DNA of 64,000 nt from Alphaproteobacteria bacterium (GTDB lineage: Bacteria > Pseudomonadota > Alphaproteobacteria > Micropepsales > Micropepsaceae). A program made the translations under genes and the position numbers. Every line of letters begins with the position of its first letter. Position 1 is the stretch's first letter. Below the pieces are notes generated by a model. It was given only the letters and a program-made list of their open reading frames with translations. It had not been told where the DNA came from and made no database searches. Positions 29,089 to 38,330 of the stretch are shown in pieces. The stretch is taken from assembly GCA_947473475.1 (NCBI GenBank), contig CANJBZ010000018.1, forward strand, positions 19,745-83,744, read 5' to 3'.

Positions 29089-31371
29089 TTAAATGCGTCC
29101 GACGGGAATTCCGTGCGCGGCGGCAAATTCCGCAAGCTCAGCCCTGGCCGTCGGCGCCGACATGGTGCAGAGCCCCTCGACGAAGGGCTTCAAAGTGCGG
29201 GTGTCCATGTTGCGGATCATCATTTTGACCGGGCCGATCATGGAAGCCTGCATCGACAGCGAAGTGATCCCCAAAGCCACCAGCACCATGGCTTCCAGCG
29301 GACGCCCCGCGATTTCTCCGCATATGGAGATATCGGCGCACCGGTTCACCTGGGAGCTCCCCTCCGCCAGATGGCGGAACAGATTCAGCACGGCCGGCGA
29401 CAGGGTGTCGTAGCGACGGGCCACCACGGGGTTGGTGCGGTCGGCGGCAAAAACGAACTGCAAAAGATCGTTTGACCCCACCGACAAAAAATCGGCCGAG
29501 GCCAGGATCTGCTTCAGCTCGAACAGCAGCGATGGAACTTCGACCATGGCGCCGAGGTGCAGTTTCTCCGGCAGCGGTCTGCCGATGCGCTTAGCACGGT
29601 CCAGCTCGTGGCCAATCAGCTTGCGCGCGGCCTCGAATTCCGCGACCTCGCTTACCATTGGCAGCAGCAACCGTAAGGGCCGGCCATCGGCGGCGGTTAC
29701 CAGAGCGCGAACCTGATAACGAAGCAGCGCCGGACGATCGAGCGCGATCCGAAGCGCGCGCCATCCGAGCGCCGGGTTTTCTTCACGCACGACGCGCCCG
29801 TAGCTTGGCACCTTGTCCCCCCCAAGGTCCAAGGTCCGGAAGACCACGGGCTTGCTTCCCGCCGCGTCCAGGACTTGCCGGTAGAGGGCAATCTGGTCGC
29901 GCAGCCGCGGCATAGCCGGGCCGATCATGAATTGCAGTTCGGTGCGGAACAGGCCGATCCCATCGGCGCCCGACTGGTTCAGATGCGGGATGTCGAGCAG
30001 AAGCCCGGCATTCATGTTCAGTCTGACGCGGACTCCATCGCGTGTGACGGCCGGTTCGTCGCGAATGGCGGCAAACTGGGCGACCCGCTGGGCCAAAAGC
30101 CCCTGCTTTGCCTGTAACGCAGCCACCACCTCGTCGAGCGGACGCAGGTGGATTTCGCCGGTCTCGGCGTCCACTGCGATACGGTCACCGGGACGTGCGG
30201 CATCGGCAATGTCCTGAACGCCGCCAATCAGGGGAATACCCAGCGAACGAGCGACAATGGCGATGTGCGATGTCTGCGATGCTTCCCCCACCACCAGGGC
30301 GGCCAGACGGTTGCGGCCATAATCCAGCAATTCCGCGGGGCCCATGCTGCGGGCGATCACAACAGCGTCCTTGGGCAGGGCTTCGACCTCGGCGCCGGCG
30401 CTTTTGGCCAAATGCCGCATCAGGCGGTGGGCAAGATCGTCAAAATCGTGCAGGCGCTCACGCAGATAGGGGTCGTTGGTGCGGTTTATGCGCGTGCGGG
30501 TTTCGTCCTGCACGCGCTCGACAGCCGCTTCCGCCGTCAAGCCGGAACGCACCGCGTCGGTGAGTCGTGTCCGCCAGCCCTGATCATGGGCAAAGAGACG
30601 GTAGGCTTCGATCACCTCGCGAGTCTCGCCGGCGAGGTCGAGTTCGGAGGATGCCAGCATGGCATCGACCGCGAGGCGCAGTTCCTCCAACGCGCTATCG
30701 AGCCGCTGCAGTTCCGCCTTGGGGTCGTCCGCGATCATGCGCTCGACCTTCACGCGCGGCTGATGCAGGAAAACCGTGCCGATGGCGACGCCTTCGGTCA
30801 GTCCCTCACCCCGGAACACCGCTGGCCGAGTGGGTGACAGTTCGGCTTCATCGATCTCCGCCAGATCGACGAGGGTGCCCTGCGCCACAATTTCCGCCAG
30901 CACCATGGCGATGGTCGCGAGCGCCTCTTCCTCTTCTTCGTCGTAGTGGCGCTGGGTACGATTCTGAACCGTGAGCACGCCGAAGACCCGCTCACCGCGG
31001 ACGATGGGCACGCCAAGGAACGAGAGAAACGGGTCTTCCCCCGTTTCCGGACGATAGGAGAAGGCGGGATGTTCCGGCGCGTTCGACAGGTTCAAGGGGG
31101 CGGCATCGCCGGCAACCAAACCGACGAGACCCTCGCCGGACTTCAGCCGGGTCCGATGCACCGCCTCGCGGTTCAAACCTTCGGTGGCAAAGAGTTCGAG
31201 CGCGCCCCCTGCCCGTCTGAGATAGATGGAGCACACTTCCGCGACCATATTGGCCGCAATCACCGATACGAGTTTGTCGAGGCGCGCCTGTGCGCTCTGC
31301 CGCTCCGCCATAATCTCGCGCAGGCGGCGCAGAAGAACTCTGGGACCGCCCGCTACGAGTTGAGGCGGCAT
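29089..31371 (-). CDS. ptsP: Phosphoenolpyruvate-protein phosphotransferase PtsP (EINtr)
   Basis: A 760-residue enzyme I of the nitrogen phosphotransferase system. An N-terminal GAF domain (about residues 20-165, CSIYLRRAGGALELFATEGL) precedes the EI core: the phosphohistidine segment VGEASQTSHIAIVARSLGIPL, the PEP-binding barrel with GADGIGLFRTELQFM and VVFRTLDLGGDK, and the late motif FLSVGSNDLLQFVFAADRTNP. It takes phosphate from PEP and passes it to NPr, signalling nitrogen state. It lies between the rodZ-like gene and lysC, the usual alphaproteobacterial arrangement. Confidence 0.95.
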   Translation of the reverse strand: MPPQLVAGGPRVLLRRLREIMAERQSAQARLDKLVSVIAANMVAEVCSIYLRRAGGALELFATEGLNREAVHRTRLKSGEGLVGLVAGDAAPLNLSNAPEHPAFSYRPETGEDPFLSFLGVPIVRGERVFGVLTVQNRTQRHYDEEEEEALATIAMVLAEIVAQGTLVDLAEIDEAELSPTRPAVFRGEGLTEGVAIGTVFLHQPRVKVERMIADDPKAELQRLDSALEELRLAVDAMLASSELDLAGETREVIEAYRLFAHDQGWRTRLTDAVRSGLTAEAAVERVQDETRTRINRTNDPYLRERLHDFDDLAHRLMRHLAKSAGAEVEALPKDAVVIARSMGPAELLDYGRNRLAALVVGEASQTSHIAIVARSLGIPLIGGVQDIADAARPGDRIAVDAETGEIHLRPLDEVVAALQAKQGLLAQRVAQFAAIRDEPAVTRDGVRVRLNMNAGLLLDIPHLNQSGADGIGLFRTELQFMIGPAMPRLRDQIALYRQVLDAAGSKPVVFRTLDLGGDKVPSYGRVVREENPALGWRALRIALDRPALLRYQVRALVTAADGRPLRLLLPMVSEVAEFEAARKLIGHELDRAKRIGRPLPEKLHLGAMVEVPSLLFELKQILASADFLSVGSNDLLQFVFAADRTNPVVARRYDTLSPAVLNLFRHLAEGSSQVNRCADISICGEIAGRPLEAMVLVALGITSLSMQASMIGPVKMMIRNMDTRTLKPFVEGLCTMSAPTARAELAEFAAAHGIPVGRI

Positions 31372-31505
31372 CAGATGGGCTTCCCTGCCATGCGTCGGAT
31401 TTGGGTCATCGTGCTCACGAAATGGGCAATCCCTTGGCTGCGGCTCTCCGCGCCGGTCCGGGTATCTTGTCTACAGACCTGCCGCAAGACCGCAAGTAGC
31501 ATAAT

Positions 31506-32750
31506 TCATGCCGCGTCGAGGTCGTAAGCCGAGTGCAAAGCACGCACGGCCAATTCGACATAATCTTCGGAAATCAAGACGCTAACCTTGATCTCTGAGG
31601 TCGAGATGACCTGGATGTTGATGCCCTTCTCGGCCAGGGTCCGGAACATGGTCTGGGCTACGCCGGCATGGGCTCGCATGCCGATGCCGATGATGGAAAT
31701 CTTGGCCACGCCTGAGTCGGAGATCAGGTCTTTGTAGCCGATCAGGGGCGCGGCCTTGCGCACCACATCGAGAGCGCGGTCGAGATCCGAACGGGACGTC
31801 GTGAAGGTGAGGTCCGTCCGGCGGCCGTCTTCCGAAATGTTCTGGACGATCATGTCCACATTGACGCCTGCGTCGGCCAATGGCCCGAAAATGGAGGCGG
31901 CAACGCCCGGCTGATCGGGAACGCGCAACAGCGTGATCTTGGCTTCGTCGCGGGTGTAGGCAATTCCAGTGACGGGATTCTTTTCCACGATATCTTCCTC
32001 GTCGCAAACGAGCGTGCCGCCTTTGTCGGGATCGAATGTCGATAGCACCCGCACGGGCACGCGATGAACCAGGGCCATCTCCACGGAGCGCGTCTGCAGC
32101 ACTTTGGCGCCAAGCGAGGCGAGCTCCAGCATTTCTTCGTAGGCCACTTTTTCCAGGCGCCGGGCGCGCGACGTGATCCGGGGATCCGTGGTGTAGACGC
32201 CGTCTACATCCGTGTAGATATCGCACATATCGGCTTTAAGGGCAGCGGCCAGCGCAACCGCGCTGGTGTCCGAGCCTCCGCGTCCCAGGGTCGAAACGCG
32301 GTTCTCGGGTGCAATGCCCTGGAACCCCGCAAGGACGGCAACCTGACCTTTGGCGAGAAGCGCGTTCATTTCGTCAGGAACGATGTCCACGATTCGGGCG
32401 GAACCATGAATGGCCGAAGTCTTGATGGGAACCTGCCAGCCCATGAACGAGCGCGCGTCCACGCCGATGGCTTGCAGGCAGATTGCCAGAAGACCGGCGG
32501 TAACTTGCTCGCCCGAAGCCACGATGGAGTCGTACTCGCGGGCATCGTACAAAGCGCCGTTGCTCTGGGGTGTCGTGGCCGCATCCCGGACCCAGGCAAC
32601 AAGCTTGTTGGTCTCCCCGGCCATGGCGGAGACGACGACGGCGATCTGGTTGCCACGGTCAACTTCGCGTTTGACCAGCTTGGCCACATTGCGGATACGC
32701 TCGATGTCGGCCACCGAGGTGCCGCCGAACTTCATGACGATTTTAGCCAT
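31506..32750 (-). CDS. lysC: Aspartate kinase
   Basis: A 414-residue kinase catalysing the first step toward lysine, threonine and methionine. MAKIVMKFGGTSVAD starts the catalytic domain; the ATG at 32750 is the family start. Two ACT domains at the C-terminus (RVPDQPGVAASIFGPLADAGVNVDMIVQN and ISIIGIGMRAHAGVAQTMFRTLAEKGINIQVISTSEIK) confer feedback regulation. It is divergent from ubiG with 153 bp between starts. Confidence 0.96.
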   Translation of the reverse strand: MAKIVMKFGGTSVADIERIRNVAKLVKREVDRGNQIAVVVSAMAGETNKLVAWVRDAATTPQSNGALYDAREYDSIVASGEQVTAGLLAICLQAIGVDARSFMGWQVPIKTSAIHGSARIVDIVPDEMNALLAKGQVAVLAGFQGIAPENRVSTLGRGGSDTSAVALAAALKADMCDIYTDVDGVYTTDPRITSRARRLEKVAYEEMLELASLGAKVLQTRSVEMALVHRVPVRVLSTFDPDKGGTLVCDEEDIVEKNPVTGIAYTRDEAKITLLRVPDQPGVAASIFGPLADAGVNVDMIVQNISEDGRRTDLTFTTSRSDLDRALDVVRKAAPLIGYKDLISDSGVAKISIIGIGMRAHAGVAQTMFRTLAEKGINIQVISTSEIKVSVLISEDYVELAVRALHSAYDLDAA

Positions 32751-32848
32751 ATGCGGGTACTGGCGCGGGCAAATTTTGCGGGCCATACATAGACGTGAGA
32801 GTTCCAGTTCTCAACGCCGGATTTGTCGCGTGACAAGAAGACTGCGTC

Positions 32849-32903
32849 TCCCCTCCCCGAACCGCCTCCGGCGGTTCGACCCTCCCTCAAGGGGAGGGTG
32901 GGT
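32849..32903. repeat. GC-rich hairpin repeat abutting the ubiG start
   Basis: Two hairpins in a row: GAACCGCC (32859-32866) with GGCGGTTC (32870-32877), then CCCTCCC (32880-32886) with GGGAGGG (32892-32898). The right arm of the second includes GGAGG, six bases before the ubiG ATG, so the repeat supplies the ribosome-binding site. Confidence 0.7.
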
Positions 32904-33647
32904 ATGACTGAGCCCACGTCCGTAGATGCGGTCGAAGTCGAGAAGTTTTCCCGTTTGGCCGCGGAATGGTGGGACCCGAAGGGCAAATTCTGGCCGCTTC
33001 ACGCCTTCAATCCGGTCCGGCTCGGGTTCATCCGGGACTTTGCCGCCGAGCATTTCGGGCGTGATTCGCAGGTACTGAAGCCGTTCGAAGGACTGAGCTT
33101 GCTGGATATCGGGTGTGGTGGCGGCCTGCTGTCCGAGCCCATGGCGCGCATGGGCTTCACCGTTCTGGGCGCAGATCCCTCCGAAAAGAACGTCAAAACC
33201 GCAAGCGCCCATTCAGCCGATTCGGGGCTGCCACTGACCTATCGCGCCCTCACAGCCGAGGGGCTGGTCGACGAAGGCGCCAAATTCGACCTGGTCCTGA
33301 ACATGGAAGTGGTCGAGCACGTGGCCGATCTGGGCGCGTTTCTCCAGGCTTGTACGAAGCTGCTAAAGCCGGGCGGGATCATGCTGGTCGCGACCCTCAA
33401 CCGGACGCTGAAGAGTTTGGCGCTCGCCAAGGTGGGGGCCGAATATGTGCTGCGCTGGCTTCCCGCAGGCACCCATGACTGGAACAAGTTCGTAAAGCCG
33501 GATGAGCTTGAGCGTCTGTTGGAAGAGGCAGGGCTTACGGTCCGCCGGGTTCAGGGCGTTTCATTCGATCCGCTGCGCTGGGATTGGCGGCTCTCGTCGG
33601 ATACCGACGTCAACTACATGGTCGTGGCGGAAAAGCTAAGCCCTTAG
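32904..33647 (+). CDS. ubiG: Ubiquinone O-methyltransferase UbiG
   Basis: A 247-residue SAM-dependent enzyme performing two O-methylations in ubiquinone synthesis. The SAM motif [19 protein letters not shown], the family's start [34 protein letters not shown], and [17 protein letters not shown] are all present. The ATG at 32904 is chosen for its fit to the family and the GGAGG upstream. A repeat carrying this RBS folds into a stem-loop, which could limit ribosome access. Downstream lies another repeat (33653-33780). Confidence 0.95.
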   Translation: MTEPTSVDAVEVEKFSRLAAEWWDPKGKFWPLHAFNPVRLGFIRDFAAEHFGRDSQVLKPFEGLSLLDIGCGGGLLSEPMARMGFTVLGADPSEKNVKTASAHSADSGLPLTYRALTAEGLVDEGAKFDLVLNMEVVEHVADLGAFLQACTKLLKPGGIMLVATLNRTLKSLALAKVGAEYVLRWLPAGTHDWNKFVKPDELERLLEEAGLTVRRVQGVSFDPLRWDWRLSSDTDVNYMVVAEKLSP

Positions 33648-33652
33648 CGTAT

Positions 33653-33780
33653 CCCCTCACTCACCATGGGCGGCCTCCGAGCCGCCCACCCAGCGGCGAG
33701 CGTCCGCGAGCCAATGACTTCTTCTGCGCCCGCAGACGCGGGCGCGCTGGATGGCCGGGACAAGCCCGGCCACGGTGAGG
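33653..33780. repeat. Compound intergenic repeat, copy A of the GGGCGGCCTC family
   Basis: The gap between ubiG and the DUF1178 gene holds several stems: GGGCGGC-CTCCGA-GCCGCCC, GCGCCCGC-AGAC-GCGGGCGC and TGGCCGGG-ACAAG-CCCGGCCA, bounded by CCTCAC and GTGAGG. The segment from 33661, TCACCATGGGCGGCCTC onward for 38 bases, matches 63230 onward with one mismatch. It may also end the converging transcripts. Confidence 0.75.
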
Positions 33781-33783
33781 CGT

Positions 33784-34212
33784 CTAGTTCAAGTCGCCCG
33801 GATCGGGCGGCACAGGGGCGATGTGGATGCCCTCTTCGACCAGTTCCTGGGCTTCGGCGAGCGAGCTTTCGCCGTAGATGTGGCGCTCTTCGGATTCACC
33901 GTAGTGAATCTTGCGGGCTTCTTCTGGGAATTTCGGGCCCACATATTCAGCATTGTCTTCGACAAATTTGCGGTAGCCGGCCATGAACTTCCGCAACTTC
34001 TGCGTATCGGACTGAGGGACGTCCTGCCGGCCCTTCGCCTTTGTGACGGATGTTTTGACCGCCGGGGCCATGATCGCCTTCTTCACCTCGTCATCGCCGC
34101 AAAACGGACAGGTAACGACGCCCTGCTTGGCTTGGGCGTCGAATGCGGCGCTGTCCTTGAACCAGCCTTCGAACTCATGGCCGTCGGAACAGATCAAATT
34201 ATAGGCGATCAA
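33784..34212 (-). CDS. DUF1178 family protein
   Basis: A 142-residue soluble protein. The start MIAYNLICSDGHEFEGWFKDSAAFDAQ and TCPFCGDDEVKKAIMAPAV are the DUF1178 signature. CPFCG near residue 35 and C8 of the LIC segment look like a zinc-ribbon-type site. Function unknown. It is the last gene of the leftward comF-grxC-Nit-DUF1178 group, a conserved alphaproteobacterial neighbourhood. Confidence 0.88.
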   Translation of the reverse strand: MIAYNLICSDGHEFEGWFKDSAAFDAQAKQGVVTCPFCGDDEVKKAIMAPAVKTSVTKAKGRQDVPQSDTQKLRKFMAGYRKFVEDNAEYVGPKFPEEARKIHYGESEERHIYGESSLAEAQELVEEGIHIAPVPPDPGDLN

Positions 34213-34295
34213 TTTGAAACCCTTGGTTCGTACAATCCATTTTACAACAGATGGTTGTTGAAAAGGCGTTACGCAAGCGCAACGATTGTAGCCAA

Positions 34296-35126
34296 CTAAC
34301 TCTTCACCTCGAAGGGACGGTCATGTTGTAGCGAGGGAAGCCGGCCGCGTACCTCCGCAATTTGGCCCAGGTCCAGCTCAGCTGTAATGACGCCGGGATC
34401 GGTTCCAGCCTCGGCCAGAATGTCACCCCAGGGCCCGATGATCAGGCTGTGGCCAAAGGTCTGGCGTCCGTTGGCGTGAGTGCCTCCCTGCGCCGGGGCC
34501 ATGACGAAACAGGTGTTTTCGATGGCGCGGGCGCGGAGCAGGATATGCCAATGCGCCTTGCCCGTCGTCTCGGTGAAGGCCGACGGAACGGTCAGGATTT
34601 CCGCGCCCGCCTTGGCCAGCGTCCGGTAAAGATGCGGGAAACGCAGATCGTAGCAAACCGACAAACCGACCTTGGCCTGAGGCATAGCTGCCACCACAGC
34701 CACCGTGCCCGGAGCGACCGTATTGGATTCGCGATAGCTTTCGCCAGACGGCAGATTCACGTCGAACAGATGGATTTTGTCATAGCGCGCTGCGATGCGG
34801 CCGTTCGGACCGATCAGATAGGACCGGTTGGCGGTTTTGCCGTCAGACACCTTCACGGCGAGCGATCCGACCAGCAGCCAGATGCCAAGTTCCTCGGCAA
34901 GCTGGGCAAATTGCGGCAGCGCCTTGTCGTCCTGTTCCGGGTGCGTTTTTTCCAGCTTGGCGCCACCGTCGGCGGCCATCAAACCGGTATTCTCGGGAGT
35001 GCCGATAAATTGCGCGCCCATCTTGTGCGCATCGCGGATCAGCGCCGAAGCGGTGCGGACGTTTTCGCCCACGTCATCGCCGCAGCGAAGCTGGACGCAG
35101 GCGACCTTGAGTTTGCGCTCGCTCAT
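34296..35126 (-). CDS. Carbon-nitrogen hydrolase (Nit/omega-amidase-like)
   Basis: A 276-residue member of the nitrilase superfamily. The catalytic triad is visible as E in GTPENTGLM, K in YDKIHLFDV and C in GLSVCYDLRFPHLYR. The fit is best to the Nit1/Nit2 branch, which hydrolyses alpha-keto amides such as deaminated glutathione or alpha-ketoglutaramate. The start overlaps the grxC stop by 4 bp, so it is coupled to a glutaredoxin gene, consistent with glutathione-linked repair. Confidence 0.88.
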   Translation of the reverse strand: MSERKLKVACVQLRCGDDVGENVRTASALIRDAHKMGAQFIGTPENTGLMAADGGAKLEKTHPEQDDKALPQFAQLAEELGIWLLVGSLAVKVSDGKTANRSYLIGPNGRIAARYDKIHLFDVNLPSGESYRESNTVAPGTVAVVAAMPQAKVGLSVCYDLRFPHLYRTLAKAGAEILTVPSAFTETTGKAHWHILLRARAIENTCFVMAPAQGGTHANGRQTFGHSLIIGPWGDILAEAGTDPGVITAELDLGQIAEVRGRLPSLQHDRPFEVKS

Positions 35127-35383
35127 GTCGGGTTCAACAGCGCGTCGAGTTTACCGGCGCGCTCCAGCGCGTAGATGCCGTCGCAATCCCCGACATATTT
35201 ATCGTCCACGAAAATCTGCGGCACCGTCATGCGCCCGCCTGCCTTTTGAATCATGGTCCGCCTCAATTCCGGATCGCGCGATACGTCGATCTCCTCGAAA
35301 GCGACGCCCTTTTTGGTCAACAGGCGCTTTGCCTGGACGCAGTACGGGCAAACCTGCGTCGTATACATGATGACTTTAGCCAT
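35123..35383 (-). CDS. grxC: Glutaredoxin 3
   Basis: An 86-residue thiol-disulfide oxidoreductase. CPYC at residues 12-15 is the dithiol active site; RMTVPQIFVDDKYVGDCDGIYALERAGKLDALL carries the cis-proline and glutathione-binding GDCDG. It reduces disulfides with glutathione. It sits between comF and the nitrilase-like gene in a leftward operon. Confidence 0.95.
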   Translation of the reverse strand: MAKVIMYTTQVCPYCVQAKRLLTKKGVAFEEIDVSRDPELRRTMIQKAGGRMTVPQIFVDDKYVGDCDGIYALERAGKLDALLNPT

Positions 35384-35411
35384 TCATCCAACTCTAAGCC
35401 ACACCACCCAC

Positions 35412-36194
35412 TCATATATCGCTCTGGCCGGGCCTTACAACGCGGGCGAGCGCCAGGGCATCCACCCGCTTGGCCCCTGCCCGCTTCAAAGCGCGCGCGC
35501 AGGCGTCCAATGTTGCACCGGTCGTAAAGACATCGTCCACCAGCAGGATGTTGCGATCCTTCACCACGTCCGCCTTTTTCGGCGGAACGCGGAAGGCCCC
35601 AAGCACATTGCGCCGTCTCGCCTTGGCGGACGGCATTTCGCCCTGATTCTTGGTGGCGCGCTTTCTTTCCAGCGCCAGAGGATCGAAGGGCCTGCCGGAG
35701 AGCCGTGCGAGTCGCGCCGCCAATATGCTCGCCTGATTGTACCGCCGCTTCCACAGACGCCAACGGTGCAGCGGAACGGGCACAATGAGGTCGGTGTCGT
35801 CGAGCAGCGTGCGGCCGGTGCGATCGAGCCAGCGCGCGAAAGCGGGCGCGTGGTCCAGCCGGTCGCCATATTTGAAGGTGAGGATGAGGCCCTTGGACGC
35901 ATTGTCGTAACGGAACAAAGCCCGAGCGCTGGCGAAATCATGCGGCTTGGCGAGGCAGACCCCACACAGGGTTTCGCCACCCGGGTCCATGTCGAAGGGC
36001 GACCCGCACATGGCGCAGAACGGTTCTTCGATAAACGAAATCGCGCTCCAGCATGTGGCGCATAGCGAGTGCGGCTCCGAGACGCGCCCCTTGCAAGAGA
36101 CACACAGCGGCGGGAACAGCGCGTCGAGCACGGACGAAAGTCCGCGCCGGGTAAGCGCGCCCGTGAAAGCGGTGATTTCCTTCGCGGCCAACAT
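35412..36194 (-). CDS. comF: ComF family protein
   Basis: A 260-residue protein of the phosphoribosyltransferase fold. The N-terminal CxxC pairs (CVSCKG, CATCW, CAMCG, CGVCL) are likely to bind zinc. The PRPP-binding motif ILLVDDVFTTGATLDACA is near residue 210. ComF is needed for DNA uptake in naturally competent bacteria; in others its role is not clear. The ATG at 36194 lies only 21 bp from the start of the divergent methyltransferase gene. Confidence 0.92.
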   Translation of the reverse strand: MLAAKEITAFTGALTRRGLSSVLDALFPPLCVSCKGRVSEPHSLCATCWSAISFIEEPFCAMCGSPFDMDPGGETLCGVCLAKPHDFASARALFRYDNASKGLILTFKYGDRLDHAPAFARWLDRTGRTLLDDTDLIVPVPLHRWRLWKRRYNQASILAARLARLSGRPFDPLALERKRATKNQGEMPSAKARRRNVLGAFRVPPKKADVVKDRNILLVDDVFTTGATLDACARALKRAGAKRVDALALARVVRPGQSDI

Positions 36195-36215
36195 GGCGCT
36201 AATCCTAGCGCCAAG

Positions 36216-37094
36216 ATGAGCGCCGGTCCTCCCCGCATTTTCGATTCGTCCGCCTATCGCGCAAGACGGCGGCGCGCGGCGTTGGCTCATGGCGATGTGT
36301 TCCTCGCCCAGGAAGCCTCCGAGCATCTTGCGGAGCGGCTTTCCGGCATCAACCGCCGTTTTGAGCGCGGGCTCGATCTGCATTCGCGCGAAGCGGTTTT
36401 TCCGGCGCTTCAGCCTCTGGCCGCGGATTGGGTCAGGACGGGTTTCGCTTGGGATGCGCCGTCGGCGATCGCGGGCGACGAAGCCCTGCCGTTTGCGGAA
36501 GAGAGCTTCGATCTGGTGACCAGCGTGTTGTCGCTGCATGCAGTGAACGATCTGCCCGGCGCGCTGGTGCAGATCAGGCGCGCGCTAAAGCCGGACGGCG
36601 TGTTCATGGCGGCATTGTTCGGCGGTGAGACACTGCGCGAATTGAAAACCGCCTTTGCAGCGGCGGAGGCTGAAGTTCTGGGCGGCGCTTCGCCGCGAGT
36701 CTCGCCGTTCGCAGATGTGCGCGACATGGGCGGACTGCTGCAACGTGCCGGTTTCGCGCTTCCGGTCGCCGACATGGAACGCACGACAGTCCGCTACCGC
36801 GATCTATCGCGCCTGTTCGCCGATATGCGCGCGCTTGGCGAAACCAACGTGCTGACGGGACGCAGTCCCCGCTTCTTGTCGCGCCGGTTGCTCGCCGCCT
36901 TGACGCGCGAATATGCGGAGCGTTTCACGGATGCAGACGGCCGCTTTCGCGCGACGTTCGATATTGTCTATCTCACGGGCTGGGCGCCCCATGAAAGCCA
37001 GCAGAAACCGCTGAAACCCGGTTCCGCGAAGGCCCGACTGGCAGACGCGCTCGGAACAAAAGAATTGCCGGCCGGGGAGAAGGCGCCGCGCTAA
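36216..37094 (+). CDS. BioC/NDUFAF5-like methyltransferase domain protein
   Basis: A 292-residue SAM-dependent enzyme. MSAGPPRIFDSSAYRARRRRAA at the start and the segments LPFAEESFDLVTSVLSLHAVNDLPGAL and VFMAALFGGETLRELK match the alphaproteobacterial relatives of NDUFAF5, a complex I assembly factor, and of BioC. The glycine-rich SAM loop is poorly conserved here (no DxGxGxG is visible), so it may bind SAM weakly or act as a hydroxylase like NDUFAF5. It is divergent from comF with a very short spacer. Confidence 0.8.
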   Translation: MSAGPPRIFDSSAYRARRRRAALAHGDVFLAQEASEHLAERLSGINRRFERGLDLHSREAVFPALQPLAADWVRTGFAWDAPSAIAGDEALPFAEESFDLVTSVLSLHAVNDLPGALVQIRRALKPDGVFMAALFGGETLRELKTAFAAAEAEVLGGASPRVSPFADVRDMGGLLQRAGFALPVADMERTTVRYRDLSRLFADMRALGETNVLTGRSPRFLSRRLLAALTREYAERFTDADGRFRATFDIVYLTGWAPHESQQKPLKPGSAKARLADALGTKELPAGEKAPR

Positions 37095-37137
37095 TGCGTT
37101 GTGCATCGAAATGCCGCTTCAACAAAGGGACGCCATC

Positions 37138-37779
37138 ATGCTGAGGGTTTACGGGTTTTCGAAGGTCAACGCTTTCGCGCGCGGCAATACCCGTGACCTG
37201 CGTGTGCTATGGGCGCTCGAGGAGATGCAACTGCCGTTCGAAATCGCCGGCATGGACCATCCTGCGCACGACCTGAGCACCGAAGCGTATCGCCAGTTAA
37301 GCCCGTTCGAGCAGATTCCGTCTATCGACGACGACGGAGTGGTCCTATCCGAATCCGCCGCCATCCTCCTTTACCTCGCGAAGAAGTCCGGACATCTCAT
37401 CCCTGCCGACCGCGCTGGAGAGGCGCAGGTGATGCGCTGGTGCTTTGCCGCGATGAACACCGTTGAGCCGCCTTTGCTCAATCTGATGGTGCTGAACTGG
37501 ACCTCTCAAGGTAGCTGCGAAAAGCATCGCGATTTTCTCACTGGCTGGGCGAATCGGGTGTTGAAAAACCTTGAGCGGTGGTTGGCAGATCGGGAGTTTG
37601 TCGCCACGGGTAGCTTCACCGTCGCCGACATCCTGATGGCGCACGTGCTTTCGGTCATCAAGGACGAAGCATTAATCGCGCCCTACGCGAGAGTCGTGTC
37701 CTATCGGGATCGCTGCATGGAGCGGCCCGCCTGGAAGCGGACGATTGAGGCCTACTGTGCGCGCGTCGTCGCGGGGTGA
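37138..37779 (+). CDS. Glutathione S-transferase
   Basis: A 213-residue protein. The N-terminal thioredoxin-like domain has SPFEQIPSIDDDGVVLSESAAILLYLAKK, including the cis-proline and the ES glutathione-binding pair; the C-terminal helical domain has the N-capping box in GSFTVADILMAHVL. The start at ATG 37138 has AAGGGA upstream. It detoxifies by conjugating glutathione to electrophiles; the substrate is unknown. Monocistronic by appearance. Confidence 0.92.
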   Translation: MLRVYGFSKVNAFARGNTRDLRVLWALEEMQLPFEIAGMDHPAHDLSTEAYRQLSPFEQIPSIDDDGVVLSESAAILLYLAKKSGHLIPADRAGEAQVMRWCFAAMNTVEPPLLNLMVLNWTSQGSCEKHRDFLTGWANRVLKNLERWLADREFVATGSFTVADILMAHVLSVIKDEALIAPYARVVSYRDRCMERPAWKRTIEAYCARVVAG

Positions 37780-37814
37780 TCTGAGATAGTGCCCGCAGTC
37801 GCCCTGGACGGGAC

Positions 37815-38324
37815 TTATATTTGATGCCCGCAATGTCCTTCCGCGAACAGCCAAACCGACTGCTCTTCACCGTCTTGAAGCAACCGATAAACGGAATGGA
37901 TGTCGGTCGCCGGTGGCACGTCTACGGAATACAATTTGCGAACTCCGGGCTGTAGCCGGATTGTTCCGGATTCATAGGAGCAGCCCAGAACCGCGAGCAT
38001 CTTCCAGCGTTCTTCGAATTCCGCGCTCTTCTCTGGGGGAACGAGAAGCCAATAGGTGGAGTGGCCACTGCGCGCAAACACACCGGTAAAATTCAAAACA
38101 TGAGGTTCTTCGGGCAGAGGCGAGGCGCGCACCAAGTCCAAGTAGCTGACTCCGCGCATATAAAAAGGGGAGTTCTGTAACTCGAAAAGCTGGCCTTCTT
38201 CCGTTCGAACGATCGCGGCCCAAACCGTTTCGGATGGATACCCATGCCAATCGTCAGCATCGAGTTCGAAGATGATTTTGACCAGTTCTTCCTTGCCTTC
38301 GCCCACCGGAGAAACCCGCCCCAT
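37815..38324 (-). CDS. DUF4265 domain-containing protein
   Basis: A 169-residue soluble protein. LVKIIFELDADDWHGYPSETVWAAIV, FELQNSPFYMRGVSYLDLVRA and HSTYWLLV match DUF4265, a family of unknown function. No signal peptide, membrane span or catalytic motif is visible. The gene is AT-richer than its flanks. It lies 6 bp after the stop of mutT in the same direction, which suggests readthrough from argJ-mutT, but a functional link is not clear. Confidence 0.7.
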   Translation of the reverse strand: MGRVSPVGEGKEELVKIIFELDADDWHGYPSETVWAAIVRTEEGQLFELQNSPFYMRGVSYLDLVRASPLPEEPHVLNFTGVFARSGHSTYWLLVPPEKSAEFEERWKMLAVLGCSYESGTIRLQPGVRKLYSVDVPPATDIHSVYRLLQDGEEQSVWLFAEGHCGHQI

Positions 38325-38330
38325 TTTTCG

